64,000 nucleotides of DNA, taken from NCBI GenBank assembly GCA_037176845.1, contig JAYKXP010000073.1, positions 1 through 64,000 on the forward strand, in the 5' to 3' direction. The notes under the pieces were generated by a model that was not told the origin of the DNA, ran no database searches, and saw nothing but the letters and a program-made list of their open reading frames with translations. Below are positions 44,480 through 54,917 of the stretch, piece after piece; the stretch's first letter is position 1; every line of letters starts with the position of its first letter. This stretch comes from Paramarasmius palmivorus. Lineage: Eukaryota > Basidiomycota > Agaricomycetes > Agaricales > Marasmiaceae. The position numbers and the translations under genes are program-made.

Positions 44480-45137
44480 CAATATAGCGGAAACAGAAAG
44501 AATTCCGACATTTTGCCAAGCGCCAGTGACCTTGTTGTGTTCTGAGGACGCGGAGATTAGAGAGAGAAGAAAAGAAGAAAAGGAACACAATTAGTCTCGG
44601 GGAAACTGGAAAATATGGCTGGACTCACACCGACGGTACCAAAAAATTGGGTACCGACGAGAATCAACATTCTTCAGGCTTCCACGTGTCACAACTTCAA
44701 GATGTAAAAGGAATCCACTCCAGAGGAATACGTCTGCTTGTACCAGAAGATTGGTTATTCTGTGACAAGCTGAAGCCCGAAAACCACAACCTTGAACGAC
44801 CATGCATTCCAGGGCATGTCGGGTCGCCCATGATCAACGAGTGCACCAGCTATGCCTTCTTCATATGTTGCAAATGGATGGTTAACCACCCACAGCAGAG
44901 TAGCGCCAAACGAACCACATTATCCGCTTGTTCGAAAACGAGTTCGGAGTGACCGTTGATCTGATAATAATTAGAAGAGCTAGATGGCGGAACAATGTGA
45001 AAGGACTTCACAAGTACGGGCTCAATTCTATGCATGGTATCGTTCCAGGGGATATGTCCATCGGGGCTGGTGAATGGGTGAGAGGATGCAGATATGCTTA
45101 TGTAGAGACGAGTCGCGTTCAATTCAAGAGTGCCCAC
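44480..45137 (-). pseudogene. membrane-protein gene remnant, copy 2
   Basis: The 44,480-44,640 part is related to 30,400-30,520 (same order of ACCCTGTTGTGTTC/ACCTTGTTGTGTTC and following sequence on the plus strand). The 45,137-44,850 frame (LELNATRLYISISASS, EPVLVKSFHIVPP, LVFEQADNVVRLALLCCGWL) precedes it and carries one hydrophobic stretch. A copy of the dispersed repeat with GGATGGTTAACCACCCACAG sits inside (44,875-44,900). Frames do not join cleanly, so it is probably broken. Confidence 0.35.
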
Positions 45138-45179
45138 GCTCTAACTCGGCTCTGACCATCTGACACTTCCCAGAGCTTT

Positions 45180-45520
45180 GTTCCTATAGCATAACGTACT
45201 CTGCTATGGATGGTTAACCATCCATTTGCAAGGAGACGGCTTTACTCGTAACCTCATCGACATCTCTCGTCCGGAATTGAGCAGGCTGTTTTCCAGAGTC
45301 TGGTACAGCCTCATCACCTTTTGCACCGGTTGTTCAAGCTGAACTAGCCATACTTAGGGTTGGGTACGACTGCATTCGAGGCGCAAGGACGGATCCCTCA
45401 TTCACAAGGGATGTGGCGTGCATATGAAGGGGTATTCATTGCGTTGGTGTTTGAAGGGCTAGTAGATGATCTAGTGAGGATGACGTTGCGTTATATATCC
45501 TCAGTGAATCTAGTAAATTT
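45180..45520. repeat. dispersed repeat, inverted relative to 60,955-61,230
   Basis: Read on the minus strand, it begins ATTCACTGAGGATATATAAC with AACGTCATCCTCACTAGATC and ends TCCTTGCAAATGGATGGTTA. The same beginning and end, in the same order, occur on the plus strand at 60,966-61,015 and 61,150-61,190. The interior is diverged. The beginning is the same family as the 39.5-40.0 kb tandem repeat. No transposase. Confidence 0.7.
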
Positions 45521-46379
45521 ACTGTTTTCAAGCGCTAGCCTTTGAGCCCCTTTGTGGGAATGTGGATACCAGAAATACGCAGGTCGTCTCCTAAGGTGTT
45601 TTCAGAGGAGTTCGATGCCAGGATTTGGCGGGGTCTGACGGCTACCAGGAATGACGACTTTTGACTTTCCGTGTCACTTCCGTGTTAAAATGGCCCGGTC
45701 AGCGCCAGTGGGGACATATGCGTCTCTGGTGAATCTAGCTGTAGGCTGCTTGCCTTTTAATTCCATATGCATCCATGTCTTCCTCGTTCATATGCCCACC
45801 GTAGTAGGACACAAGAACAAGGCAAAAACGTTTTCCATCATACCGAACCTTACGCCTACATCCTCATTTATCAAGGTTTATGAATTTCTATCGATAGCTA
45901 GGGGAGCCCTATGCAATATCATTTTCTCACTCTCGATCATCCCCGCCAATGGGCTCCTCGTTATGGCCCGCCGCATCTTTATCGATCTTTGGAACGACCC
46001 TTGTACACGGCCTAATGGAGGTCACCGTACCTTCCATAGAAGGGCTGACCATTCAGGGTGACCGAAGTGACGAACGGTTGTTCACTACCATTTTCTAAAC
46101 CTCACACCTCAAACTGGCTCTCGACCTCATACTCGAATCCCCTAGATGGTGGATGAGCAGTAGGCACGATGTGTCTCACGAGGATTAGAGCAGGAAGCGT
46201 GGGAGGAGTCGAAACAGCCCCTTTGTCTTTTGCCGAAGAACGACTGGCTGGTGCAGCAGCTCACGGACTTGGTATGTTCCAAACACTGGAATCTGAATGT
46301 ACGACTGTTCAAGCTGTAGCCCCTCGCAAAGTACGCACCTCGCATCCATATTTGTTCTACTACTACAGTGCTTCGTGCA
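45521..46379. other. no gene recognised
   Basis: A 136-codon plus-strand frame (45,651-46,061) has hydrophobic stretches but no family or splice support. It may be part of the decayed hAT element to its right. Confidence 0.25.
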
Positions 46380-46660
46380 GGGTCTCAAGCCAAATCCCCT
46401 TGACGTCTTCAGGCTACTTATTCCCAGGTGTGGATCCTCCACCCCTTGTTATATTGAGCTCGCACGGCAAGTTCTGTCAGTATGCGCCAATTCAGCTTCA
46501 TGCAAACGCCTCTTCAGTTTGGCGATGAGAAGCGTAACAAATTGGCCACGGATTGAACGCTTACCGTTATTGTTGCACATACGTGATGAACATCTTCAGG
46601 ATAAGAGGACTGTTCAAGCGCGTCTAAAGCGCAATTTTGGTGCGTATCTGAATATACAAA
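46380..46660 (+). pseudogene. hAT transposase C-terminal (dimerisation) fragment
   Basis: Within one plus frame: NPLDVFRLLIPRCGSS, then LARQVLSVCANSASCKRLFS, then LLLHIRDEHLQDK and ARLKRNFG. This is the order of the hAT dimerisation domain (PF05699-type) as seen in basidiomycete hAT elements, where SVCANSASCERLFS is typical. The Cys-Glu-Arg of the family reads Cys-Lys-Arg here, and the region between is short. The catalytic part upstream is not recognisable, so it is a decayed fragment. Confidence 0.7.
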
Positions 46661-47358
46661 AGCAGCAGTCGACAATGGAGGCAAGCACAGCAGCACTGAG
46701 GTCGGGAAACTTGAAGCTTGAAGGTGAGTCTAGTGCTGTCAATGGGTTTTCTTCTAGACGCCACTCAAATTTAAGCTCCGTCCTGAGTCCCGGGACTTTC
46801 TCGGCGTGCTCCGGTCAAACGCAAATCAATCACCTTTTGTTAAATTTGAGGCTCGCAAGGACCTAACGGACGCACCTCGGACACAGGCAATGCGACATTC
46901 TGTGTCGCGATAGGATGTAATTGTCCCATCGTAAACTCATACAGCGTACTTCTCTGCCTTTCTCTGCCCATTGTATGCATGCAGATCCCTTTGGCAGGAC
47001 TGCATGTTAATTGTCTCTCGTTGTCCTTGAGAGGCTACTTATTTATCCGAAGCAGTCCCGCGTACGTTTGAGCACGGTTCGGATAAAAGCCAAGGTTGGC
47101 ATTGGGATTTCTCATCCGGCCTGGTGCCCTCATCCTGACATTCCCTCAAAACCTCTTTCATACAGACACTCACCTACGCCGATAACAGGATAATGTTGTC
47201 AGACCGGACTCTAGACAGTCAAAGCGAACTTTTGGCCGGCGCTGAGTATGCCTCCTCGTCATCGTACTATGCGTCAGAGACGCCGCACAAGCGGTCAGTG
47301 GCTCGAAGCACTGGCGACAACTTGAAGTTTGAAGTCTCTCTACAAGTTTAGGTTCGTG
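46661..47358. other. no firm gene
   Basis: Near 47,193 a 52-codon frame (MLSDRTLDSQSELLAGAE) with a coding look stops at 47,351, just before the RING gene, and is out of phase with it. It could be an upstream exon or a separate small reading frame. Confidence 0.3.
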
Positions 47359-48143
47359 ATGGAGCGCGAAAGCCAATGCTTGTCGGGTGCCGTTGAGCCC
47401 GGGTTAGAACAGGTCAGCTAATTTCATGTTGAAGCAATTTGAAAGGACTAAAGTGGCACCCAGGATAATCCAACATTGATGATTGAAGTACTCAAGAAAG
47501 AAGTCGCCTGTTTACGGGCAAACCTTGAACAGTATCGAGACCAGGATTCGAAAATGGAGCGCAAGGTAAGCTGCATTTGTCTCTGTCATATCTGACCTTG
47601 AACGCACTTCATAGATTTCCCGTCTTACAGGCGTAAGGTGGTATCACCAAGAAAGCATAATTTCATCTAACATACCTATTATAAGACAACATCAGAGCTA
47701 CAAAGGCAGCTGGGAAGGACAGAGGCGAAGCGGAAAAAAGTCGCCAACATGCTCATAGCCTGCATGCAGGAAAACCGCAAATTGATGAACGCTCGAGTAA
47801 GTGACCGCTAACGATGACCATACTCATCAACCCTCGAGCGCTCACCATTGATACAGATTCCCATAGCCAAGGTCAAAGAAGCGGTGCAGTGTGATATCTG
47901 CTATGAGCCCATGTCTCAGGCTGTCATGTATGTCGTTCACTGCTCAGAGAAATCTCAAACTGACAACGATACAGGATACAGAGCTGTGGTCACTCATTCT
48001 GCTCAGGGTGCCTTCAGAATTGGCGTCAAAACGAACCAAAATGCCCATCTTGCAGGAATCCAATCGAAACGGAGCCCCAGAAGAACTACACACTCCGAGC
48101 TGTAGAGGAACTGATTGACGAAAGCGAAATCATTGTGTTGTAA
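47359..48143 (+). CDS. RING-finger protein (174 aa), likely E3 ubiquitin ligase
   Basis: Six exons join in frame: 47,359-47,412, 47,464-47,565, 47,615-47,632 (an 18-nt microexon, ISRLTG), 47,686-47,796, 47,857-47,927, 47,975-48,143 (525 nt). The N-terminal half is a coiled coil (MIEVLKKEVACLRANLEQY, TSELQRQLGRTEAKRKKV). A C3HC4 RING starts near residue 107: CDIC, then SCGHSFCSGC, then CPSC, with spacings of 12 and 10 that fit the family. The splice inside the RING rejoins AVM-IQS in phase. It ends LRAVEELIDESEIIVL. RING proteins pass ubiquitin from an E2 to a substrate; the coiled coil may dimerise. The next gene is convergent, ending 143 bases away. Confidence 0.85.
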
Positions 48144-48285
48144 CAGGTTCGCAGGTATATCACGTCGTGTCTGTAGAATTGCATTATCACCCGAGTCTTA
48201 TAGTGAAGCTTTTCTTGGAAACCTGTCGTATTCATAGTAGAAAGCAGTACAATGACGGTCGCATCAAACCTCAACGTATTACATT

Positions 48286-49413
48286 TCATGTATTGTATAC
48301 TTTGTCGAACCGCTTCCAAGCGCGTTCTTCGTACTCGATGAGGAGGCCTACAGAAGGAATCAGTGAACAAGAATGAGGTACTATCATGTTCACTTACAAG
48401 CGTACGAGGCTCCAGGAGAGCTCGTTGCTGAAGGTTAAGGAAATGGTCACGGAATAGGTTCCCTTCGACCTACATCATATGTCTATCAGCATTTCATCGC
48501 TTCAGACAGAGCAGACCAACCTTTAGCCTGCGCAGACTCCTCACCCAATTGGACATTGATTTGACCTTCGGTTACCATGTGCTTGCCCAACCCTTCGGTC
48601 AAACAGTCCATCCTTGACCTTTGACTCGAGTAATCGTCTTCGTCGTTCCGCCACTTCCTGAGTGAACGGCAATGTTGACAAGGAGCCTTGCGCTCGTGCT
48701 ACTAAGGACTGAGGACATCCGTTTCTTCGTTGCTCTTTCCACGAGTATGCATTGCTGGATTATACGATGAATATACAAGAATATGCCATGTATTGTAACC
48801 ATACCTCCTCTAGTATTTTTGTTCGCTTCCTTCCACCGTTGGGCCTTGGTCTTCCTCTGGGGCATCTTTTGGTAATGGCTTCCGTTTGTTGGATGTCTTC
48901 TTCCTCGTTTCGGTTTCCTTCGCCATTTCAAAGTCCTTCACCCATTCGACGCCTTGTGCTCGCAGAAGCAGCTCTCTTGGTACCGCAAATAGCTGAATGA
49001 GGTTACGTGGGTCGGGAAGGCTGTTTTTGGTGGGTTTGGGGGCGGGTTTTTCGACGCCATGCCTGCCAGATTCGTCCAGAATTTTGCTTTGATCTAAGGG
49101 TCGTATTGTCCACTATTTTTCACTGCCTCGCTGAGTCCTATGAGAGCGTCAAGCATCTTTCTGGAAGGCATTACTAACCTGTGGTACGACCCCCACCCCA
49201 TTGGTCGTCCTTCTCATCAATCATAGTACTAAATAGACCCTTCCGAGGTTTTCGTTGCCTTGGGAGGCGTTCTTTATCCAGGATATCCATAGATCCCGGA
49301 GTTCGGGGCGTCCGGGGAGCTCCGAGTGTCCGGGGAGTCACCGTCCAGGGTGTTCGGGATGTCGAATGAGGCTGGGTGACGGTCTGTGTAAAATGCAGTG
49401 TACGGGATGCCAA
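48286..49413 (-). CDS. basic unknown protein with AT-hook-like motif, copy 1
   Basis: Coding pieces in order: MASRTLHFTQT with Arg-Thr-Pro repeats, KERLPRQRKPRKGLFSTMID, EKDDQWGGGRTT, an intron (GTTAGT to CCCTTAG), SKILDESGRHGVEKPAPKP, RNLIQLFAVPRELLLRAQG, then after a frame switch near 48,880 EEDIQQTEAITKRCPRGRPR (an AT-hook-like RGRP core), later VEGNLFRDHFLNLQQRALL and, as last exon, LLIEYEERAWKRFDKVYNT. A 38-nt intron with a weak GAG acceptor would cure the frame switch. 48,590-49,278 is repeated nearly identically, inverted, at 61.9-62.6 kb. The RGRP core would bind AT-rich DNA; the overall family is unknown to me. Exon borders are approximate. Confidence 0.5.
48590..49278 (-). repeat. 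near-identical inverted dispersed duplicate, copy 1
   Basis: Pairs with 61,893-62,582 in opposite orientation. Open frames of 82 and 110 codons inside it occur unchanged in the other copy. The match starts at GATAAAGAACGCC and ends after CGAAGGGT, where two mismatches appear and homology is lost. Both flanks differ in the two genes. Confidence 0.93.
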
Positions 49414-49517
49414 GGATGTCCAGAGCGTTGATAGATGGTCAAGAGAGTCAGTAGAATAGATTTAGAGACCTCCGGCAACCTGAATGGAATTAGGCGCGCG
49501 TCTTTTTCCCCTCTACC

Positions 49518-49829
49518 ATGAGTGTGCCGCTATTCGACAGGATCCAGCTACTCAGGGATGCTGGTAACCGAGTCTCTGTCTCGCAGCTCTTTGCCTTCAT
49601 TGCCATCTGTTCAAGGCTGAAGAACCATATCCTTGCTGTCTGCCGCTCAAACCACGATGTCCGCCATCCACCTCGACTTTTACCGGGCGAGATCGCGGAG
49701 ATCCTCCAGCGTACCTGTGGAATGTCAAGATCTACACTGTTGTTACTACCCCACACCCCAGAAGTGTCTTTGGATCTAACGTCGGAGCTGTTAACGTTGG
49801 AGGATCGCCAGTATCTGTACGAGGTTTAG
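49518..49829 (+). CDS. small unknown protein, 103 aa
   Basis: One exon starting MSVPLFDRIQLLRDAG, with mixed polar and hydrophobic helices (SQLFAFIAICSRLKNHILA, LLPGEIAEILQRT) and an acidic C-terminus. It is divergent from the AT-hook-like gene with about 105 bases between starts, so the two may share a promoter. No family recognised. It may be only the first exon of a longer gene, since GT sites follow, but I could not place another exon. Confidence 0.4.
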   Translation: MSVPLFDRIQLLRDAGNRVSVSQLFAFIAICSRLKNHILAVCRSNHDVRHPPRLLPGEIAEILQRTCGMSRSTLLLLPHTPEVSLDLTSELLTLEDRQYLYEV

Positions 49830-50763
49830 TAGGCGGTCGTTGAGACGCGGGAACGCGAGAAAATTCACCGCAGAGGGCTGGAGTGTGTTGGTGTTCGTCG
49901 CATTGTTCAGGTTTGGGAGATATATGAGGTGTTGAGATTTAGGCTACCGTGTAGAGTGAGTAAAAGTCATGCAGATGGAGGAGTGATCTTTACCTTGTTC
50001 AAGCCCCACGTCTTGGATAGTAGAGTCTACCAGGCATTCGTTGACGTTCTCCGTGAAATATTGCGTCTGGCCCAGAATCGGACTATCGAAGCCTCGGGTT
50101 GTAGATTTGGGTGTTGGTGTCGGTCGGTCGCGTGTGGAGATACATCGACTCTGTGACGATCCTTCTGGCGAGAGGAAATTGGGAGTAGAGGCATTGTAGC
50201 GAAGAGTGTAGTAGGCAGGAGACACGATAGAGCTGGACCTAAGGCCTAAGGGAGTATGTGCAAGGATGTTTTGGTGGTAGTGAAGGCGCGTTGAGTGCTT
50301 TCGAGGATTCTTCCTAGGCGGGAGTTGAGGCTATGAGAGCGAGGAATGTGCTGAATTATTGAGTACGTACCTTTTCCTGATCATCCAGCCAGCGAACTAC
50401 CCGCCCAGAGTAATGGAAAGAGTCCGGGAGGAAGGAGTCGGAGGCATGACGCGTGATTTTGTCCTGAGATGGGTTGAGAGCGCTGCCACGGATGTAAGAG
50501 GAAAAGCACGTACCTATTGCAGCGTCAGAAAAGATTTGAGCACCTTGAATCGGAATCTTTGGAGGAGTATGGCTGACTGAGGAAAGAAGAGGTGGTAGTA
50601 AAGGCGTAAGAGTATTTGCCGCCGGCACTTCTCTTCTCAAAACAATCATGTCGCGTTTGGCTCTGCGGCACTATGAGCACGTAGGAATCGTGAGAAAAAG
50701 AGCCTTTGTTTCCTTTTCTGAAACTTTCTCGCTGTCTTCCTCTTTCCATCGCAGTTCCTCACG
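49830..50763. other. no firm gene
   Basis: Short frames on both strands; the part from 50,640 is T/C-rich and is probably the promoter and 5' UTR of the HNH gene. Confidence 0.3.
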
Positions 50764-52634
50764 ATGAATCTCAGGCCTAGGAAGCAGCTCAGGTCTGGGA
50801 AGCATCTCATGATGACACCACTGTCACCCCCTTCACCTCCCCCACCACCCCTTCCAGAGAACCGAAACAATGAAGAAGACAACGAAGACGACGAAGACGA
50901 CGAAGACGACGAAGACGACGAAGACGACGGACAGAAAGACACCCTCGCAGTCCCTGACCACATCCCAACTTTTCTCATACGATGCAATATCACTGTACCG
51001 GTAGACTCGGCAGGCCTTAAACTCCCAGAAGGCACTCCAGCGCTGACACACCACCTCACCCTTAAAATCCCACATGATGTCGTCAACGCCATAACGGACC
51101 ACACTGTTCAATGGATTTATCATATGATGAGGTGCATTGTGAACGAAGAAGGCACGCTCAGTTATGAAGGAACAGTAATCGAACCTACAAGCAACTTTGT
51201 CGTTCCAGAGCGGGCTGTTCTCGACTTCGAAGTCCGTGAGTGTAAAGCGTACTTACACCATTCTTTTCTGATCGATACTCAGGCTACGATTCCGGCTACA
51301 TTGCCGACCCCGCAGCTATGGTAGAGCGTACCAGTGTCTCCTCCCAAAACGAACGACGAGATTCCAATTTTCGCAAGAATGTCATGGAACGTGATGAAAT
51401 GGAAAAGGAAATTGAAGGGAAAATGTTCCGCTATCCTCAATGCGTCCTCGTTGAGCGTCTATCCGAGGTCTCTCCTGATGTTTCTCCCACATACTATGTG
51501 TCTGGATGTCACGCAATACATCTCATTCCTCATGCAAAAGCCAGCCATGTAAGTGAGCAACACGAATGATGCTAGCAAACCTCTCTAATTTCTCTACTAG
51601 TACATCTCTTTCATGACCAACGGCAATATTACCAACATTGACGACATACGCAATGGTCTTTTCATGACGAGCTCTATACATTCTTGTTTGGGACAATCTC
51701 CTAACGGAAAGGGCCAAAAAAAGACCCCTCCGGTGTGTAGCTTTATGAGAGTGAGTTCCGTCTTTGGTGGAGCCTGCGCTTCCAGCTAAGCTTTCTTCAG
51801 ATTCCCAATGACTTTTTGAAGAGAGAGCATATCAAGATACACAACGAAGTTGACCAAATGAAGCTCCCCGACGATCCTGGCGCTATGTCCGTCCATTTTC
51901 ATATCCTCTCAATCATGCACAAGCTCCACATGAATCCTCTCAACGAACTTGTAAAAGTCGGAAAACAGCTTTGGGATGGCAAGGTGGTTAGACAACCCCT
52001 TGAGAGGCACCACGCAAACAGTGTACCAGGTTATCTGCTGGATTATCACTATGGGTGTGTTGCCCTCGCCGTGTTTGTCCAGAAAAGAGGGGCATATAAA
52101 CAGGAGTATAGGAGTTTTGCCAAGATTATCCAGGAAATATACAATCTAGGCGGTGGAGAGTATCTTCCAGAACGTGAAACCAGTGACAGTCGAGGTCGAG
52201 GTCGGGGTGGAGGCAGCGGTAGCGGTAGCGGTCGGGGTGGAGGCAGTGGTCATGGCGGAGCTAGCGGTAGTGGTAGCGGTCGGGGCGGAGGCAGTGGTAG
52301 CGGTCGGGGCGGAGGCAGTGGTAGCGGTCGGGGCGGAGGCAGTGGTAGCGGTCGGGGCGGAGGCAGTGGCAGTGGTCGGGGCGGAGCTAGTGGCGGCCGC
52401 CAGGGTGGTAGGGGGAAGGGGAAGGGAAAGAGTGGCCGGGGGCAGGGAGGAAGGAAGAAAACAGGTGGGGCAGGCCATGCTCAGACAGACCAGATTGAAG
52501 ATATGGACCCGGAGGTGGAATTCGTCGACACCCTTTGGACTTTGGCTGTGTTTACGAGAAACTCTAGAGACATCCAGCAAAAGAATATGTCAATTCAAGC
52601 CTGGAGTGAAGGAGTTTCTACTGAGGTACCTTAG
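50764..52634 (+). CDS. HNH_2-type protein with RGG-repeat tail (573 aa)
   Basis: Exons 50,764-51,235, 51,283-51,548, 51,601-51,750 and 51,801-52,634 join in frame (1722 nt). N-terminus: basic (MNLRPRKQLRSGK), Pro-rich, then an Asp/Glu run (about residues 37-55). The middle part has the fungal HNH arrangement: CHAIHLIPHAKASHYI near residue 232, then DDIRNGLFMTSSIHSCL, followed by HFHILSIMHKLHMNP and RHHANSVPGYLLDYHYGC, typical of Agaricomycete HNH proteins. The family core is a beta-beta-alpha-metal nuclease fold; whether this protein cuts DNA is unknown. Residues about 426-500 are (SGSGRGGG)n, an RGG-type RNA-binding or condensate-forming region, followed by Lys/Arg/Gly and an acidic end. The tail is unusual for the family. 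Confidence 0.8.
50868..50940 (+). repeat. Asp/Glu-coding microsatellite in the HNH gene
   Basis: GACGACGAA-type units repeat about six times and code NEDDEDDEDDEDDEDD. All units are nine bases, so length changes keep the frame. Confidence 0.9.
52190..52400 (+). repeat. 24-bp tandem repeats coding SGSGRGGG in the HNH gene
   Basis: Units of the form AGTGGTAGCGGTCGGGGCGG plus AGGC repeat about five times exactly and are preceded by diverged units. The period is 24 bases (eight residues), frame-neutral. Late units are nearly identical, which points to recent expansion or contraction. Confidence 0.93.
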
Positions 52635-52969
52635 TTCCATATGCTTTCCTGTTTCACTGCCCCTTGTGTTCTTGTGATGTACCCTGTTCATTACTGCTAC
52701 CGTTTCACTTGTATACAAGCTCGTACTACGTATATCATGAATCTCACGCATACTTTCTACTTGAAAATTAGAGGGAGCTCGAACTTTGGCTTAACCGTTC
52801 AAAACCGCTTTACGGGCCGTGGCACCTCTAACCTGTGAGCATTCTCTGGATAGGCATCAAAACCAAACTGAATCAAGTAAGGCAATGTGTAGGAAGATAA
52901 AAGTATGAAGTATGAATGCGAGGTAGCCGAAGAAACAAAATCAGAACAAAATAAACCGTAGAGGTGAGG
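52635..52969. other. intergenic
   Basis: 3' side of the HNH gene. No gene recognised. Confidence 0.4.
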
Positions 52970-54291
52970 ATTGACGTGGGAAAAATGGGTTCATAGCCAA
53001 ATTCCAGACGCTGGGGCTGCGCTGCCAACGTCTGATGACATTCTTCCACCTCAATCTTCTTTGTTGCACCCTGAACTTCGAAATCAGATCAAACGGTCAG
53101 GTTTGAACATCTGAACCCTGGTTACAGTTTCGCAGACTGAGGAAGGCGATCTCGTCGTCCGACTTGCCAGAAAAACTTCAAAGAAGTTCTAACAGTAATG
53201 TTCGAGCCATTACACGTATCACACCCGTCTCTGAAACTTGTGTGCGATGGCGTGAACCCCGCGTCTCTCGCATCATACGACATATGCGAAATTCAAGATC
53301 ACGACTTTCAAACGCCTGGAATGCTCCCGTAAGTTTACTATCTATTACTTTCTCCTACAGTCCCAAACTAGCGCTACCAAATCAGATGCTGGTTCGATCC
53401 AAGTACCAAGTTCATGGACTTTCACCCCAACCAGGTATGATCTACTCTTTCATCACCGCTTTTCATTTGTTGACCAAGCCAGTGCCGAGTAGTCCTCAAT
53501 GAAATGGTACGCCTTCTTGGACTTGAAACCTCGATGCCTAGTAGCGCTGACTCTGTCTGATCAGGAGCACTGAAGAACAGAGCTGTTGCTTCACCGGCGA
53601 GGATTTCACGGATGATTTTGCCCCCTTCGATCTTTCGGATGCCACAGAGGATGTCGTCTTCGACGCCAAACCAACAACTCCTGTCACTGCAGAGCCATCA
53701 AAGGATTCGACACCGCGAACCGCAAACGAGTTCTCCTCGTGCCTTCCCATTGATCGAACTGTAATGAAGAGTTCTACGAATTACACGGGCTGCCTGCCGC
53801 TAAAACTGCCACAATACCACCATTCTCCTTCAACACCAGTTGCCGACTCTTCGGAACCGAATATCTTCCATGACATGGGTGGGCACAAGGAAAGGCCAGG
53901 CAGAAAAGTTGATTTTGATACTTGTCATTCGTCCTTCGAGTTCCATGCCACCCCGAGACCGAACAGGCTTTTGGCCAAACCTCAGCGCATCGCTGCATTG
54001 ACTCAGATAGACAAGAGAATGCAAACAAGGAAAAACCATCGTAGCCAAAAGTCACAAACCTGGAACACCAAACCCTCATGCGCTCTTTGCTTCCAGACAT
54101 TTACCAGAGAAACCGACCGAGATCGACATTTGTCCAGCGTTCACAAAGAGCCCCAGTTTCATGAACGTAGCCAGTGCCGGTTTTGCCGCAAGGAATTCTC
54201 TCGTCCAGATGCCAAAGCACGGCACGAGAAGTCGCGTCCTGCACTTTGTCGGAAGATTGCCAAGCAGGGGCCGAAACTTATGCCAGAATAG
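52970..54291 (+). CDS. C2H2 zinc-finger protein, 5' end unresolved
   Basis: Exons: up to 53,100 (start not found; frame LPTSDDILPPQSSLLHPE), 53,171-53,328, 53,361-53,434, 53,565-54,291. Phases agree at every junction. The long last exon has an acidic stretch (GEDFTDDFAPFDLSDATEDV), a Ser/Pro-rich linker, basic segments, and two C-terminal fingers: C-x2-C-x12-H-x4-H (CALCFQTFTRETDR...) and C-x2-C-x12-H-x7-C, where the last ligand is Cys. It ends KQGPKLMPE. Likely a DNA-binding transcription regulator, with the acidic part as an activation region (inference). The intron 53,435-53,564 is long (130 nt) and may hide a small exon. Confidence 0.65.
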
Positions 54292-54917
54292 CTCTGTTTT
54301 CGACAGGTTTATTGAAGGTGAGTAATCTGGCTTGACTGCTGAATTCAGTATTTGAACGGCTGATACATTTGCTGCCTTTCAATCCCTAGGCCTCTGGACA
54401 TTCGACGGCGACAGCTACGGGGAAATGACGACTTCTCGTCTTTCAACTGGCGAATTCGTGTTCTTGGATGCCGACTATCTTCCTCGTTCACAATCACATG
54501 CCTACTTATTCGTCATAAAATATTCGATCTCGATCGCAACACAGGTCGCTATGGTAGTAGTACTTAGTTTCGAAGATGGACCGTAACAATTACAAACGTC
54601 CGACTTGCAGAACAAGGGTCCGGAGATTCTTTCAGTTTTTCCCGCTTTTGCATGATTCTTTGTCTAGAGTTTAGCCAGGTTGTTCCGCATGGGTCTATCG
54701 CTCATCGTGTCCGGGTCCTGCGCATATATAGATTTCAAAGCGCGCTATAGCCGAAATTTTTCCTGTTCACGAGTCCTTTCTCGTATAAAAGCAAAATCAT
54801 TTCTATACCAGTGCATACAGCAAGTAGCTCTCATCAATCTGGACAATCGCCCAAGCAGATCTCGATCCTACATTCTCCTCTCGGAAGCACCCCCAACAGA
54901 AGGAGACGCTCGTTAAC
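54292..54917. other. intergenic between zinc-finger and F-box-like genes
   Basis: After the zinc-finger stop there is an intron-like stretch (GGTGAGTAATC to ATCCCTAG near 54,389) and an open frame (LWTFDGDSYGEMTTSRL), perhaps 3' UTR or an alternative terminal exon. Nothing else. Confidence 0.3.

Noticed and set aside
53171..53328. Alternative reading KNFKEVLTVMFEPLHV in exon 2 of the C2H2 gene
   Set aside because: It looks coding, but only the EKLQRSSNSN frame fits the phases of all four exons.
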